Origin: Shinisaurus crocodilurus | Taxonomy: Eukaryota > Chordata > Lepidosauria > Squamata > Shinisauridae | Reading direction: 5' to 3' | NCBI GenBank assembly: GCA_021292165.1 | Contig: CM037877.1 | Span: forward strand, 303,928,063 to 303,992,062 | DNA: 64,000 bases | Part shown: positions 30,901 through 39,894 of the stretch, piece after piece | Layout: each line of letters starts with the position of its first letter | Position numbering within the stretch: position 1 is the stretch's first letter | Translations under genes and position numbers: made by a program | The notes under the pieces: generated by a model | Told to the model about the DNA's origin: nothing | Databases searched by the model: none | The model's input: only the letters and a program-made list of their open reading frames with translations

Positions 30901-33900
30901 CTAGATGGACCCTTGGCCTGATCCAGCATGTCTCTTATGTTCTTAAATAGTGATGGGATGGGATGCAGGAGCATCCAGGATCAAATCCCTGCTCAGCTAC
31001 AAAGCAAGTCAACATCTTGCCACTTAACTCACTTCACAGATATATAGCAAAGACAAGAATGCCATGAGTATATGTTACCTACTGCACTGACTCTGGAACA
31101 GGACATGCAAGAAATAAAATGTTTGCCTTCCAGTCTCCTAGCCCCACAGAGGGACCTTTCCCTGGCTTAATTGATCTCATGTTTCCCCATGCAATAAGGA
31201 CCCTGAAACAAAATAGGCTACAATACTCACAGCTTTGAGTCTGGCCGTAAGAAGAGCTGTAACTACTTTGGCCGTATCCAGAAGTATCCGCTGACTGTCC
31301 ATAACCACTGTAACTCTGCTGCCCATAGGGCTGACTAGTTTGCTGAGAATAACCCTGTGTGGGTGGAGTTGGGTAAGCCCCATAACTAAGGGAAAGCAAG
31401 AGGAAAAATTCAGCCAAGGAAGGAACCCATTACCACAAATATCTCACAACCTGCATCTTGCATTCACAGCCAGAATCAAGCTCCTCCCTAAAACTGTTGT
31501 CTGTTTCCTGCCTCCATGAGCATTTCCGTTACATTTGAAGAACTGCAAACATGTAAAGAAAATTACAAGGAGTGCTGTGGCACCTTAAAAACCAACTAGT
31601 TCATTGTGGCATGAAGATGGTCAAGCCTAATATCCTACTTCATTCAATATATTAAAAGGCTAATCTTATGCATGTTTAGACAGGAAAAAGGTCCTAGAAC
31701 TCCCAGCATTCCATAGAATGCTGGGAGTTCTTTAGACCAGTGTTCTCCAACCTTGGGTCCCCAGATGTTTTTGGCCTACAACTCCCAACATGCCCCAGCC
31801 AGCATAGTGGGAAGCAACTGAATAACGCACATACGTGAACTGTGTTAACTTGCAGACTGAGGCATTTCAGATGAGGTTTTAGCTAGTTTCAGGCTGTTAA
31901 AATGCTGCTTTCGTATAAGAATTGTATGAAGAAACATACAGTGTTCTCCAACCTTGGGTCCCCAGATGTTTTTGGCCTACAACTCCCAGCATGCCCCAGC
32001 CAGGTTGGGGCATGCTGGGAGTTGTAGGCCAAAAACATCTGGGGACCCAAGGTTGGAGAACACTGCTTTAGACAGAGAAAAGTCCTACATGCATAGGATT
32101 ACACCCTAAATGTCCAGAAATAAATAGTTCTAAAGCTGCCCCACCTCCTTTCAATTGCTTTACTGTTAAACACCCTCAATTCTTGGAACAAATAAGGTTT
32201 ATAGTTCAGGGGATATCTTTAATTTCGATTATTCCAGCTTTACATGGTCCTGTTATTATTAAGAGTTTGAATTGGGAAGGTTAATGTACAGTAATACCTT
32301 GGATTACAAGTAACTTGGTTTGAGAGCATTTTGCAAGACAAGCAAAATTTTAAATATTTATTTAATTTTTTTTTACTTGATATACAAGCGCTGTCTTGCA
32401 ATACAAGTACTGTAGTACGGCTTAAATTAAAAATCTCTGTACAAATTTTTTTGGGGGGATTTCGTTTTGATATAAGAGTGTTTTGGATTACAAGCACATT
32501 TCCGGAACGAATTATGCTCTCAATCCAAGGCATGACTGTATGCTCCAGAATAATCAGAACTGTAAGCATAACACACATAGGCACAGGAATAAGCCAACAT
32601 TTTATTAAAATGGTTATGGCTTCACTGGGGACAGGAAAGTTCTTCACAAATTTGTAGCTACTGCAGGTATTTTAATGCATTTTTAAAATCTTGAATTTTG
32701 TAATGACTTGAGGCTAAGACAGTAAGTTGAACTCAAACTTTTATCTGCTTCCTGATTAAGAAGATATAATCCTGTTTCCAGAATAAGCCAGCACTACCAC
32801 TACTAGGAAATTAGGACTTTTATCTAGTAGTAGAAAATTAGGATTAGTCAAGCTACAAGTATGATCATGTGCATCTGCCTCTCTAGGACAGCTCATGGAG
32901 CCCCAGCATCCTCCATGTTTTTACAGAAATGAGCATGATGCACTTCCAAGATTAGAGACAAGAAAAGCACTGCTCACATATGGCTAACATTGTAGCTATG
33001 TACATAGGCACATGCAAAAACCTGTAAACATGCCATTCATGCATGAAAGATGAATAATTCAAGGATTATTTACCTCTGTGTTGCTGACTGGCTATAATCT
33101 ACAAGGAGAAAATAAACCCACATTAGAGCCATTTTAAAAGGACAGTTCCACACAACTAATTTTGATTATTTAACCTCTATAAAGAGAGAATAGGAAATGC
33201 TTCACATGGAGTAGTGGCTGAGGTGCATTTGTTAAACACTGGCCTAAATGGATATTTGCTTTAGGAGTCTAAGTGTGCATGTACATGGAAATATACTTTA
33301 TTCTAGTATCTTGGTGTAACATATATATGCCAGAGATGTGAAGGCTTGGGAAAAAAACCAGAAAAATCTCTTTCCAAAATTTCCAAGAATACCTCTGGAA
33401 AAATGAAACAAATAAATGTCAGTGTTTCCCCTGATTCCCCCCCCCCCCCCCGCTGGCCTTCACAGATCTAATAGTTGGTATGGCATGAAGAACACAAGCA
33501 AGGATGGAACAGCTCTGTCAGCTTCTTTCCTAGCAAAGCTCAAGTATCATTTTTACCAAAGAGGAACAATAGAAAAAGTTTGTGAGGCATGAACTTTGAA
33601 GGAGCAGACAAGCGGAGGGCGGCAGGCAACTCCGGAAGGTCCCCCTCACACGAGGCCCCATTTAGTCACTCTGATGCCACCCATTCAAGACATTTTCAGG
33701 GCTGTTCACAACAGTAAAAACAATCCAACAATAAAAACCCAATCCTATAATAGTAACCATTTTAAAAGTTCACATAGCTAGAGCTAATTTCTACACTTTC
33801 CCCCCCTGCCAATGCAGTCAAGGCAAATAATTACCCTTTCAAATTACCTTACCCTTTCAAGGGAACCTCACGATTAACAGTGCAAATTTATACAGGCCTA

Positions 33901-35507
33901 CTCATAAGTAAGCCTCGTTGAATTTAGTGAGACTTTATTCCTAGACAAGGCTAGAATTTGTAAGCCTAAACCTATCAGGTGGAGGAGCAGAGAGGAAGTA
34001 TCTACACTTTTCCCCAAGCATGGGAAACACGGGAAAGTTAAGTTACCCCACCCATGGAGCTGCGTGATAATCTAGGCACAGAGGAGCCGAATTTAATCCA
34101 CACGTAACTTGTCCGGCGGGCGAGAAAGAGAAGGGTTGCCGGGAGGGCTTGGAAACGGAACAGCCTGGCCCTTTAAGGCCTAGAAACGGGATTTGAAGGG
34201 GAGAGCAAGCGGCGGTTGGGCGCGCGTGGGCGACCTCGTTTTTGGGACGTGGGGAACAGAGCGATTCAGCCGCAGCTACGCAACAGAAGAAAAGGGAGGG
34301 GCGGGGAGGACCCGGATGAAACACTGCGACAAAGGCGGCCTCATACACGCACGCGCGGCACTTCAAAAAGGGTTTTTGTTTCCCGCCCGGATGCAACAGC
34401 GCATGCGTGTTGTCGGTTCTCCCCCCATTAAACCCCCCCGCTACGCCGATCACGTCAAAGGATAGATTTTTCCATCGCCTAATAACCCCCCCCGCGCCCA
34501 CCCAATCTCAGCCGCCGGCCCTGCGCATGCGTGACTGCTTAGCTACCTAATGCCTCCCTGCCCAGAGCTCCTCGGAAACCCCGTCTCTCTGCCTCGCCTC
34601 GCCAATCCCCTCTCGCTCCCTTCAGGAGCCGCTTAAACGCGGCCGTCTCTCTCCCCCTCCCCCCCCGCGCCTTCCTAGTTCTCACGCTATCATAAAATGG
34701 CGGTAATAACTGCGTAGTTAGGATATACATATTACCCCCTTACTCTATGGCCTCCTCCCCGCTTTGGGAGAATAAAAACGGACGTCTCCCGTTAAAAACG
34801 CCTCCCCGCCATTCCGGAATAGTGTACAGAACCAGACGGGGGAAATCGCGCCGCTCCCCAATTATGCCGCGCATTCTCCCCCCACCCCATGCAAAAGCCT
34901 CGTTGCTCCTCTTCTACGACTACAGTGATTTCCATCACTGTAAAAAAAAACAAAAACCCTTAATACTCTCAAACCCACCTCCTGGCAACCAAAGCCCTAA
35001 CCTTTCTCCAGCAACACCTCGTTATTCAGAGGCGAATAGAAGTTTGGATTTAATTTTTTTTTAAGTATGGTACTCCCCCCCACCCCCAGGCCTCCATTTA
35101 GAGCCTATTAAGCCAGATTCAAGCGCCAAGTCTGCCCCCTTCACCTTGCGCCCTTCCGTCTTCTTAGCCTCACTTCCTTCCACCATGAAGTTCCCCCCTT
35201 CAAAATGGGCTCCCCTTTTCTTACACTCACTCCATGGCTACTCCCTCCCCACCCACTTAATACAACCTGCGCAATTTCCCTTCCCCCAAAACTATCAATT
35301 CTCTCCCACCGCACCGCACCATTTTCTGCACAATCACGAGGACGAGAAAAATGGCCCCTTTCAAGGAAAGCAGCTCCTCAGAACTCCGAGCCTCCTCTTT
35401 TACATAAAACGCCGGTCAACACGCATCGCGCCCCTTGGCTGTGACCCCGCCAGCGCCTTAGGACACAAGCCCCTTTCTGCATCGCCTCGCTCACCGTTAG
35501 ACGCCAT
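21877..35507 (-). CDS. FUS: FUS RNA-binding protein (complete, 15 exons, 526 aa)
   Basis: FUS is a nuclear FET-family RNA- and DNA-binding protein acting in transcription, splicing and DNA-damage response. All 15 exons were placed with consensus splice sites; their lengths (13, 25, 155, 142, 194, 214, 38, 33, 110, 130, 111, 139, 89, 148, 40) sum to 1581 nt, exactly 526 codons plus stop, the length of human FUS. Domains in order: QGSY-rich prion-like region (about 1-205), RGG1 (about 206-265), RRM (about 274-360), RGG2, a RanBP2-type zinc finger with C432, C437, C448 and C451 (CX4CX10CX2C), RGG3, and the PY-NLS ending RRERPY at 521-526. The start is the MASN codon run, conserved in the family. 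No frameshift or missing key residue was seen. The related EWSR1 and TAF15 are excluded by the N terminus and NLS. Confidence 0.98.
22148..22295 (-). CDS. FUS: FUS exon 14 (RGG3)
   Basis: Encodes the third RGG box ([20 protein letters not shown] and following) and the start of the NLS (GPGKMDSR). Confidence 0.97.
22414..23284 (+). mobile_element. Solo LTR (871 bp) in FUS intron 13, antisense to FUS
   Basis: It starts TGTGAAGAGGAGCCTTTGGG and ends TTCCTCCACA, with a perfect 5-bp target-site duplication AGAAC at 22409-22413 and 23285-23289. AATAAA at 23052-23057 gives plus orientation, opposite to FUS. It is the same family as 14986-15920. The antisense orientation keeps its polyadenylation signal from truncating FUS transcripts. 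Confidence 0.9.
23434..23522 (-). CDS. FUS: FUS exon 13 (zinc finger)
   Basis: Encodes [20 protein letters not shown], giving ligands C437, C448 and C451 of the RanBP2-type finger that binds GGU RNA in the mammalian protein. Confidence 0.97.
23651..23789 (-). CDS. FUS: FUS exon 12 (RGG2 end, zinc finger start)
   Basis: Encodes PMGRGGFGG, a Gly/Ser-rich stretch, and GDWKCPNP with the first zinc ligand C432. Confidence 0.96.
24100..24210 (-). CDS. FUS: FUS exon 11 (RGG2 start)
   Basis: Encodes [20 protein letters not shown], the end of the RRM fold, then the second RGG box. Confidence 0.97.
24419..24548 (-). CDS. FUS: FUS exon 10 (RRM, second half)
   Basis: Encodes [20 protein letters not shown] (with the extended Lys-rich KK loop characteristic of FUS) and [20 protein letters not shown], which contains RNP1. 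Confidence 0.97.
24797..25037 (-). mobile_element. tRNA-derived SINE in FUS intron 9
   Basis: A near-full-length copy in the same orientation as FUS. The plus strand shows the tail first (TTATTTATTTATTATATTTA), then the body complement (CATTTTATCCTCACAACAAC) and the B-box complement (GGGACTAGAACC). Confidence 0.87.
25047..25300. mobile_element. pogo/mariner-like MITE (about 254 bp) in FUS intron 9
   Basis: The terminal inverted repeats are CAGTAATACCTTGGATTG and CAATCCAAGGCACGACT, beside a TA at 25045-25046. The interior contains an inverted ATTCGTTCCGGAAATGTGCT on the reverse strand. It is homologous to 32289-32538 and 43044-43294. The right-hand TA is mutated in this copy. Confidence 0.82.
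25471..25580 (-). CDS. FUS: FUS exon 9 (RRM, first half)
   Basis: Encodes [20 protein letters not shown] and following. IFVQGLG is RNP2 of the RRM. FUS has an atypical RRM with reduced aromatic contacts, and the residues here fit that pattern. Confidence 0.97.
26109..26141 (-). CDS. FUS: FUS exon 8 (33 nt)
   Basis: Encodes [10 protein letters not shown], the linker before the RRM. The acceptor is the weak gcaaaag with few pyrimidines before it. Confidence 0.94.
27607..27644 (-). CDS. FUS: FUS exon 7 (38 nt, regulated in mammals)
   Basis: Encodes [13 protein letters not shown] across its junctions. In mammals FUS protein binds around this exon and represses its inclusion; skipping shifts the frame and the transcript is degraded, or the flanking introns are retained. 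A length of 38 nt is not a multiple of three, so skipping here would also shift the frame. Conservation of the mechanism is inferred. Confidence 0.95.
29269..29482 (-). CDS. FUS: FUS exon 6 (RGG1)
   Basis: Encodes [10 protein letters not shown], then poly-Gly and the first RGG box ([12 protein letters not shown]). The acceptor is preceded by a T-rich tract of more than 20 bases. Confidence 0.96.
29717..29910 (-). CDS. FUS: FUS exon 5
   Basis: Encodes further YGQQ repeats and ends in the Gly-rich [13 protein letters not shown] stretch. The donor is GAT|gtgagt. Confidence 0.96.
30204..30345 (-). CDS. FUS: FUS exon 4
   Basis: Continues the low-complexity region ([20 protein letters not shown] and following). 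The acceptor is gaacag and the donor AAG|gtaata. Confidence 0.96.
30535..30945 (+). mobile_element. CR1-family LINE fragment in FUS intron 3
   Basis: The plus strand carries a CR1-like ORF2 terminus (AACTATGGAATTCACTTCC, then GGGGATTGGATAAATTCATG) and 3' UTR ending CTTATGTTCTTA. It is the same subfamily as 3390-3735 but in the opposite orientation, and antisense to FUS. Confidence 0.82.
31231..31385 (-). CDS. FUS: FUS exon 3
   Basis: Encodes the start of the prion-like region ([20 protein letters not shown] and following). The repeated G/S-Y-G/S units are the aromatic stickers that drive phase separation in FET proteins. Confidence 0.96.
31655..32106. mobile_element. Outer palindromic repeat interrupted by a hAT element
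   Basis: The left part (CTTATGCATGTTTAGACAGG, then a small hairpin CCCAGCATTC..GAATGCTGGG) and right part (AGTCCTACATGCATAGGATT) are the two ends of the repeat seen uninterrupted at 39789-39894. It was split by the insertion at 31738-32065. Confidence 0.7.
31738..32065. mobile_element. Chimeric hAT element carrying an ERV LTR fragment, in FUS intron 2
   Basis: The outer ends are CAGTGTTCTCC and GGAGAACACTG, and the whole 328 bp is bracketed by a perfect 8-bp target-site duplication CTTTAGAC (31730-31737, 32066-32073). Inside, after one MITE arm, positions 31798-31932 match the LTR sequence at 47967-48102 (GTGGGAAGCAACTGAATAAC through AAGAAACATA). A complete MITE hairpin follows. The same LTR-plus-MITE arrangement exists at 47967-48229. 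This fits a MITE having mobilised with adjacent LTR DNA. Confidence 0.82.
32289..32538. mobile_element. pogo/mariner-like MITE (250 bp) in FUS intron 2
   Basis: The termini are CAGTAATACCTTGGATTA and AATCCAAGGCATGACTG, flanked by TA dinucleotides at 32287-32288 and 32539-32540, the target-site duplication of Tc1/mariner/pogo elements. It is the best-preserved of the three copies together with 43044-43294. Confidence 0.87.
33074..33098 (-). CDS. FUS: FUS exon 2 (25 nt)
   Basis: A micro-exon encoding DYSQSATQ, bounded by ccttgtag and GAG|gtaaat. It restores the frame between exons 1 and 3. Confidence 0.95.
33099..35494 (-). other. FUS: FUS intron 1 with CpG-rich interior
   Basis: Positions 34100-34700 are rich in CpG (for example GGGCGCGCGTGGGCGACCTC at 34218-34237), resembling an intragenic CpG island that may extend the promoter. 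A C15 run lies at 33437-33451. A worn copy of the inverted TGCAATCCTATA repeat family is visible at about 33880-33970. The open frames (for example minus 34043-34501) are GC-driven and unsupported. Confidence 0.55.
35495..35507 (-). CDS. FUS: FUS exon 1 (coding part)
   Basis: Encodes MASN and the first base of codon 5. The donor is G|gtgagc. The start codon context on the minus strand is GCAGCCATGG, a strong Kozak match. Confidence 0.95.
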
Positions 35508-35970
35508 GGCTGCAGCCCACCCAAGCAACCTCTCCGACCGTCTCCCCGACTGAGCGCTCCTTCCTCCCCCACCCTTTGCCCCAAATATACCTCCCCCCTC
35601 CCTTTCCCTTTGGGCTGCACCATGTCAGACCGCGGGGGGGGGGGCGAGCAGAAGACACGTGCTTTCGAAAGAATACGACGCTCATCTACGTTGCTCACGA
35701 CCTCGCCTTCTGCTACCGTAGAGTCTCTTGCACATTTATGGCGTGTGCAAAACCTCGACCCTACCATCCATTTATTTAGAAATTAAGGGCCATTCATCTC
35801 AATGGAACTCGCTTCTAATGGGAACATGGTTAGAATCTGGGCGTCTGTCTCTCTCCGGTCTCCCCTACTGCACTGGTATGGTACGACCCAGGTTGCAGGG
35901 TAGGATGAGATCACGGCGGAAGACTGGAAGCAACCAAAGTAGCATGCCGGGCGGGGGGGGGGGGAGGACA
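35508..35970 (-). promoter_or_regulatory. FUS: FUS 5' UTR and promoter region
   Basis: This lies immediately upstream of the start codon and is GC-rich. It has an E-box CACGTG at 35656-35661 and long G runs at 35634-35644 and 35953-35964 on the plus strand (C-rich on the transcribed sense). No TATA box was seen at a fitting distance, consistent with a housekeeping promoter. The transcription start is not resolved. Confidence 0.6.
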
Positions 35971-36044
35971 TAAAAAGAGGGGGGGAATGGGCATAGTTTT
36001 TGTGTTTCTCTTGCAGTGGTGTACCTAGGTAATTTTAAATCCAG

Positions 36045-36131
36045 GACTTCTGCTGCAGTCCTGTACACGCTTACCTGGGAGTGAGCCCCACTAAGTTTAA
36101 TGGCACTTCTGACATGCTATAGGATTGCACT
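36045..36131. mobile_element. Short inverted-repeat element (TGCAATCCTATA family)
   Basis: Arms CAGTCCTGTACACGCTTACC and CATGCTATAGGATTGCACTG flank GGAGTGAGCCCCACTAAG. Related copies occur near 40890, 41086, 43480, 44408 and 61745. Their transposition mechanism is not evident. Confidence 0.6.
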
Positions 36132-36655
36132 GTCACTGATTGGGGGCGGGGGATTTAGACAGCCATGTGTATTTCTGTCTTTGTGAGGCGCGCAACTAAC
36201 ATTTCACTTTTCCTGACCACGATTCCAAGGTTTACAACTGCTGTTACATTCCTGTTACGTTAGGAACAAAACAAAACCGACCCGCTAACAAGTAAAAGAC
36301 TGTTTGCCAACCCTGATTTAAGTAAAAGAGATACTCTGGATATGTGCAGCGTCACATTTTAAACTCACTAAATTCATAGCATCATCATGAGCTTGCTTCT
36401 GCTGCCTTCATCACCCTCTGGGTGGTCATGGGGGGGTGGGGTGGGGGGTTGTGGGCCTTGGATTTCTGCCCCAGGGTCCAGACCTAGCTGCACCCTGTTC
36501 TGTTGTAGGCATGGGGGGAGGGAGCAATTTGTCTGTATTTGAAGATACATGACCACTTTTCCTTCTGGATTATTTCAGAGGTACTTATTTGCTGCCACGG
36601 AATAGGAAGAATATATTGTACTGAGGCTTGGTGTCACTTAAAGCCTAACAAATTT
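36132..36655. other. Intergenic upstream of FUS
   Basis: No exon is recognised. A GGGGGGTGGGGTGGGGGG-like purine stretch lies at about 36430-36448. Confidence 0.4.
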
Positions 36656-37480
36656 ACTGCATCATAACCCAAGATTGAGGGTGGGGTGTACAACCTGTTC
36701 TGGATGGGGTAGCACTCCCACTGAAGGATCAGATACACAGTTTGGGGGTGTTTGTGGATCCGCACTGCTCCTGGAAGATCAGGTGGCAGCAGTGACCAGG
36801 AGTGCCTTTGCCCAGCTTCGGCTGGTGTGCCAAGTACCACACCCCTGTTTGGGGAAGGAAAATCTGGTCTGGACACACTGATCCATGCCTTAATCAGCTC
36901 CTGTTTAGGAGTACAATGTGCTCTACGTGGGGCTGCCATTGAAAAATGTTTGGAAACTTCCGTTAGTGCAAACTGTGGCGACTAGATTTTTGTCTGGAGC
37001 GCACTTTGTAGACCACATTGCACACCAGTCCAGAATTTCTCTGGTTTCTGGTTTGTTTTTGGACACAATTCAAGGTGCTGGTTTTGACCTATAAATTCCT
37101 CAATGGTTTGGGGTCAGAATATCTGAAGGACCACCTCTTCCCATATGAACCTGCCCGTAATTTATTATAATCATTGGAGGCCTTGTCATACATCCCACCA
37201 ATCTAGAGAGGCTAGATTGGTTGGTACTCAAGACAGTGCCTTTTTGGTAGCAGCACCCCAGTTGTGGTACTCCTTCCTGAGAGAGGTCAGATTGGCTCTC
37301 ATTACTATGTTTTAGATTGGCAGTAAAGAATGTTTTGTTCTGTCTTCAGGATTTTAATGATGCTTAATTTATCTTGCTCTCTAATTCTAATTGTAGTCCT
37401 CAGATTTTACTTTATTTATGGTTGTACTCCTATGTTTATTGTTTTATGATGTTTTTAAACAGTATTTTTAATTGTATATC
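36656..37480 (+). mobile_element. L2-like LINE 3' remnant
   Basis: The plus strand, read across several stops and frame changes, gives fragments of an L2/CR1 post-RT domain: LAQFG-like and LEDQVAAVTRSAFAQLRLVC, later VLVLTYKFLNGLGSEYLKDH. The element is heavily decayed. Confidence 0.7.
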
Positions 37481-37489
37481 ACATTATAA

Positions 37490-39785
37490 CTATTGGATAT
37501 GAAACTAAGAAACATCAGGATTGGTTTGATGAAAATGACAATGAGATTAAATATATAATTGACCAAAAAAGGAAAGCCTTCCAAATATGGCAAAATGATA
37601 TTAACTGCGCTGCCAAGAAAAAAACCTACGCTACCGCAAAGGCTGAGGTCCAAAGAAGAACAAGAGAACTTAAGAACGCTTGGTGGAAAAAGAAAGCTGA
37701 AGAAATTCAACAACTTGCAGAATCTCATGATGCACGGGGCTTTTTTAAGGCCACAAGGGCCATTTATGGACCAAAAACCTATGGTACAAACCCTTTACAA
37801 TCAAAAGATGGCACCAAACTCTTAAAAGACAAAGAGTCTATTGCACTGCGTTGGAAAGAGCATTATTATGACCTTTTAAATCGTAAGTCTAAGGTGGATA
37901 ATGAGATTTTTTCGCAAATCCCGCAAAAACAAATTAAAGAGGAACTTGCAATACTCCCCACTTTGGATGAAGTAAAAAAAGCCATTAATCAAATGAAGAA
38001 CAACAAAGCTAGTGGACCAGATGGGATTCCTGCTGAAATCTTTAAAGAAGGGGGGCCCGAACTTGTACAACATCTTCATAAACTCATCGAAAAAATCTGG
38101 ATAAGAGAAGAGATCCCAGAAGACTTCAGGGATGCCATAATTATCACCCTCTTTAAGAAGGGTGATAGAACAGACTGTGGAAACTATCGGGGCATTTCTC
38201 TCTTAGCAACCGCAGGTAAAATATTTGCTAGGATTCTCGCAAACCGTCTTCTATCTATTTCAGAAGAGGTCCTCCCTGAAACTCAATATGGTTTCCGCCC
38301 CTCTAGAGGGACAGTAGACATGATTTTTACTGCACGTCAGCTCCAAGAAAAATGCCGGGAGCAAAATCAACCCCTTTATATGGCATTTATCGATTTGGCT
38401 AAGGCCTTTGATACTGTAGACCGTACAGCTCTCTGGACTATCCTTATGAAAATTGGATGCCCCAATAAATTTGTGAATATCTTGCGACTTCTCCATGACA
38501 ACATGACGGCAACGGTTTTGGACAACAACGGCTCTCATGGTGCTCCATTTAAAGTGGGATCAGGTGTTAAACAGGGATGTGTTATCGCCCCAACATTATT
38601 TGCCATTTTCATCACCATGGTTTTACATCTTGTCGAGGGGAAACTTCCCACCGGTGTGGGAATTATATATCGAACAGATGGAAAGCTTTTTAATCTCAGC
38701 AGGCTGAAAGCAAAAAGTAAGGTAATTACAACCTCCGTTGTGGAACTTCAGTATGCTGATGATAATGTGGTCTCCGCACATTCAGAGGATGATCTCCAAA
38801 CTATCCTAAATGCTTTTGCAGAAGCATACGAAAAACTTGGTCTCTCACTTAACATCAAAAAAACCAAAGTGCTTCATCAGCAAGTGCAAGCCAATCCTTT
38901 GGTGATGCCATCTATCCAGCTTGGCGGGACAATACTGGAAAATGTCGATCATTTTCTCTATCTTGGCAGCTATCTTTCTGTTACAGCTAACATCGACAGT
39001 GAAATCCAGCATCGTCTGAGCTCTGCAAGTGCCGCATTTTCTCGAATGAAACATAGAGTGTTCGAGGATCGGGATATTTGTAAGAAGACCAAAACACTGG
39101 TTTATGAAGCCATTGTATTACCAACTTTATTGTATGCCTGCGAAACATGGACTATCTATAAACGTCACTTCCACCTCCTTGAAAGGTTTCATCAACGTTG
39201 CCTCCGGAAAATCCTGCAAATTACTTGGGAAGATAGGCGAACAAATGTCAGTGTACTGGAAGAAGCAAAGACTACTAGCATTGAAAAAATGATCCTTCAA
39301 CGCCAACTTCAGTGGACCGGTCATGTTGTTCGAATGCCTGACTGCCGTCTCCCAAAGCAGTTACTTTACTCCCAACTCAAGGATGGAAAGCGGAATATCG
39401 GTGGTCAATATAAGAGGTTTAAAGATGTTCATAAGGCTAATCTAAAAAAATGCAATATAAACATCGAAAACTGGGAAGCTCTGGCCCATGAACGATCTAA
39501 ATGGAGGTTGGCCTTTCACAAAGGTTCCATGGACTTTGAAGAAGCCCGAGTGCAAGGTGAAAGGGAGAAACGTGCTAAGCGAAAAGCACGTCAAATGAAT
39601 CCTTTACAGGACCATCTTCTATCTGGTAACCTGTGTCCTCACTGTGGGAAGCTGTGTGGATCTAGAATTGGCCTCCACAGTCACTTACGGACCCATCGCT
39701 AGAGTCTACACAATCTTCTTTAGAATCTCCTCCTTTTATCCCGGAAGACAATCTTACTCGGTCACGAGTGATCGCCTGATGATGA
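37490..39785 (+). mobile_element. Non-LTR retrotransposon (LINE), 5' truncated, young
   Basis: The element comprises the reverse-transcriptase frame, a short 3' UTR and a GAT-repeat tail (CCTGATGATGATAG). No endonuclease domain is present, because the 5' end is truncated. Related 3' fragments are at 18957-19403 and 43830-44158. The encoded protein has a C-terminal C2H2 finger, which is unusual among LINEs; membership of an Ingi/Vingi-like group is possible but not established here. Confidence 0.9.
37501..39702 (+). CDS. Reverse transcriptase ORF of LINE (733 codons, N-terminally truncated)
   Basis: The frame is open without a stop from 37501 to the TAG at 39700-39702. It has no natural start, since the 5' part of the element is missing. 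RT motifs: FKKGDRTDCGNYRGISLL (fingers), MAFIDLAKAFDTVD (motif A), GVKQGCVIAPTLFAIF (motif B) and LQYADD (catalytic YADD, motif C). A maturase-like region follows (LLYACETWTI, LQWTGHVVRMPDCRLPKQLL), and the protein ends in a Cys2His2 finger (CPHCGKLCGSRIGLHSHLRT). Intact catalytic residues indicate a recent insertion, but without the endonuclease it should not retrotranspose itself. Confidence 0.92.
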   Translation, partial: ETKKHQDWFDENDNEIKYIIDQKRKAFQIWQNDINCAAKKKTYATAKAEVQRRTRELKNAWWKKKAEEIQQLAESHDARGFFKATRAIYGPKTYGTNPLQSKDGTKLLKDKESIALRWKEHYYDLLNRKSKVDNEIFSQIPQKQIKEELAILPTLDEVKKAINQMKNNKASGPDGIPAEIFKEGGPELVQHLHKLIEKIWIREEIPEDFRDAIIITLFKKGDRTDCGNYRGISLLATAGKIFARILANRLLSISEEVLPETQYGFRPSRGTVDMIFTARQLQEKCREQNQPLYMAFIDLAKAFDTVDRTALWTILMKIGCPNKFVNILRLLHDNMTATVLDNNGSHGAPFKVGSGVKQGCVIAPTLFAIFITMVLHLVEGKLPTGVGIIYRTDGKLFNLSRLKAKSKVITTSVVELQYADDNVVSAHSEDDLQTILNAFAEAYEKLGLSLNIKKTKVLHQQVQANPLVMPSIQLGGTILENVDHFLYLGSYLSVTANIDSEIQHRLSSASAAFSRMKHRVFEDRDICKKTKTLVYEAIVLPTLLYACETWTIYKRHFHLLERFHQRCLRKILQITWEDRRTNVSVLEEAKTTSIEKMILQRQLQWTGHVVRMPDCRLPKQLLYSQLKDGKRNIGGQYKRFKDVHKANLKKCNINIENWEALAHERSKWRLAFHKGSMDFEEARVQGEREKRAKRKARQMNPLQDHLLSGNLCPHCGKLCGSRIGLHSHLRTHR

Positions 39786-39788
39786 TAG

Positions 39789-39894
39789 GGGTACAATCCT
39801 ATGCATGTTTAGACAGAAAAAACTCCTACAACTCCCAGCATTCCCCAGCCAGCATGACAGTTAATCAGTCTGTCTAAACATGCATAGGATGACA
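39789..39894. mobile_element. Palindromic short element (ATCCTATGCATGTTTAGAC ends)
   Basis: The inverted ends ATCCTATGCATGTTTAGACA and TGTCTAAACATGCATAGGAT flank about 65 bp. The same unit, interrupted, is at 31655-32106, and one end is at 9680. Confidence 0.75.
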
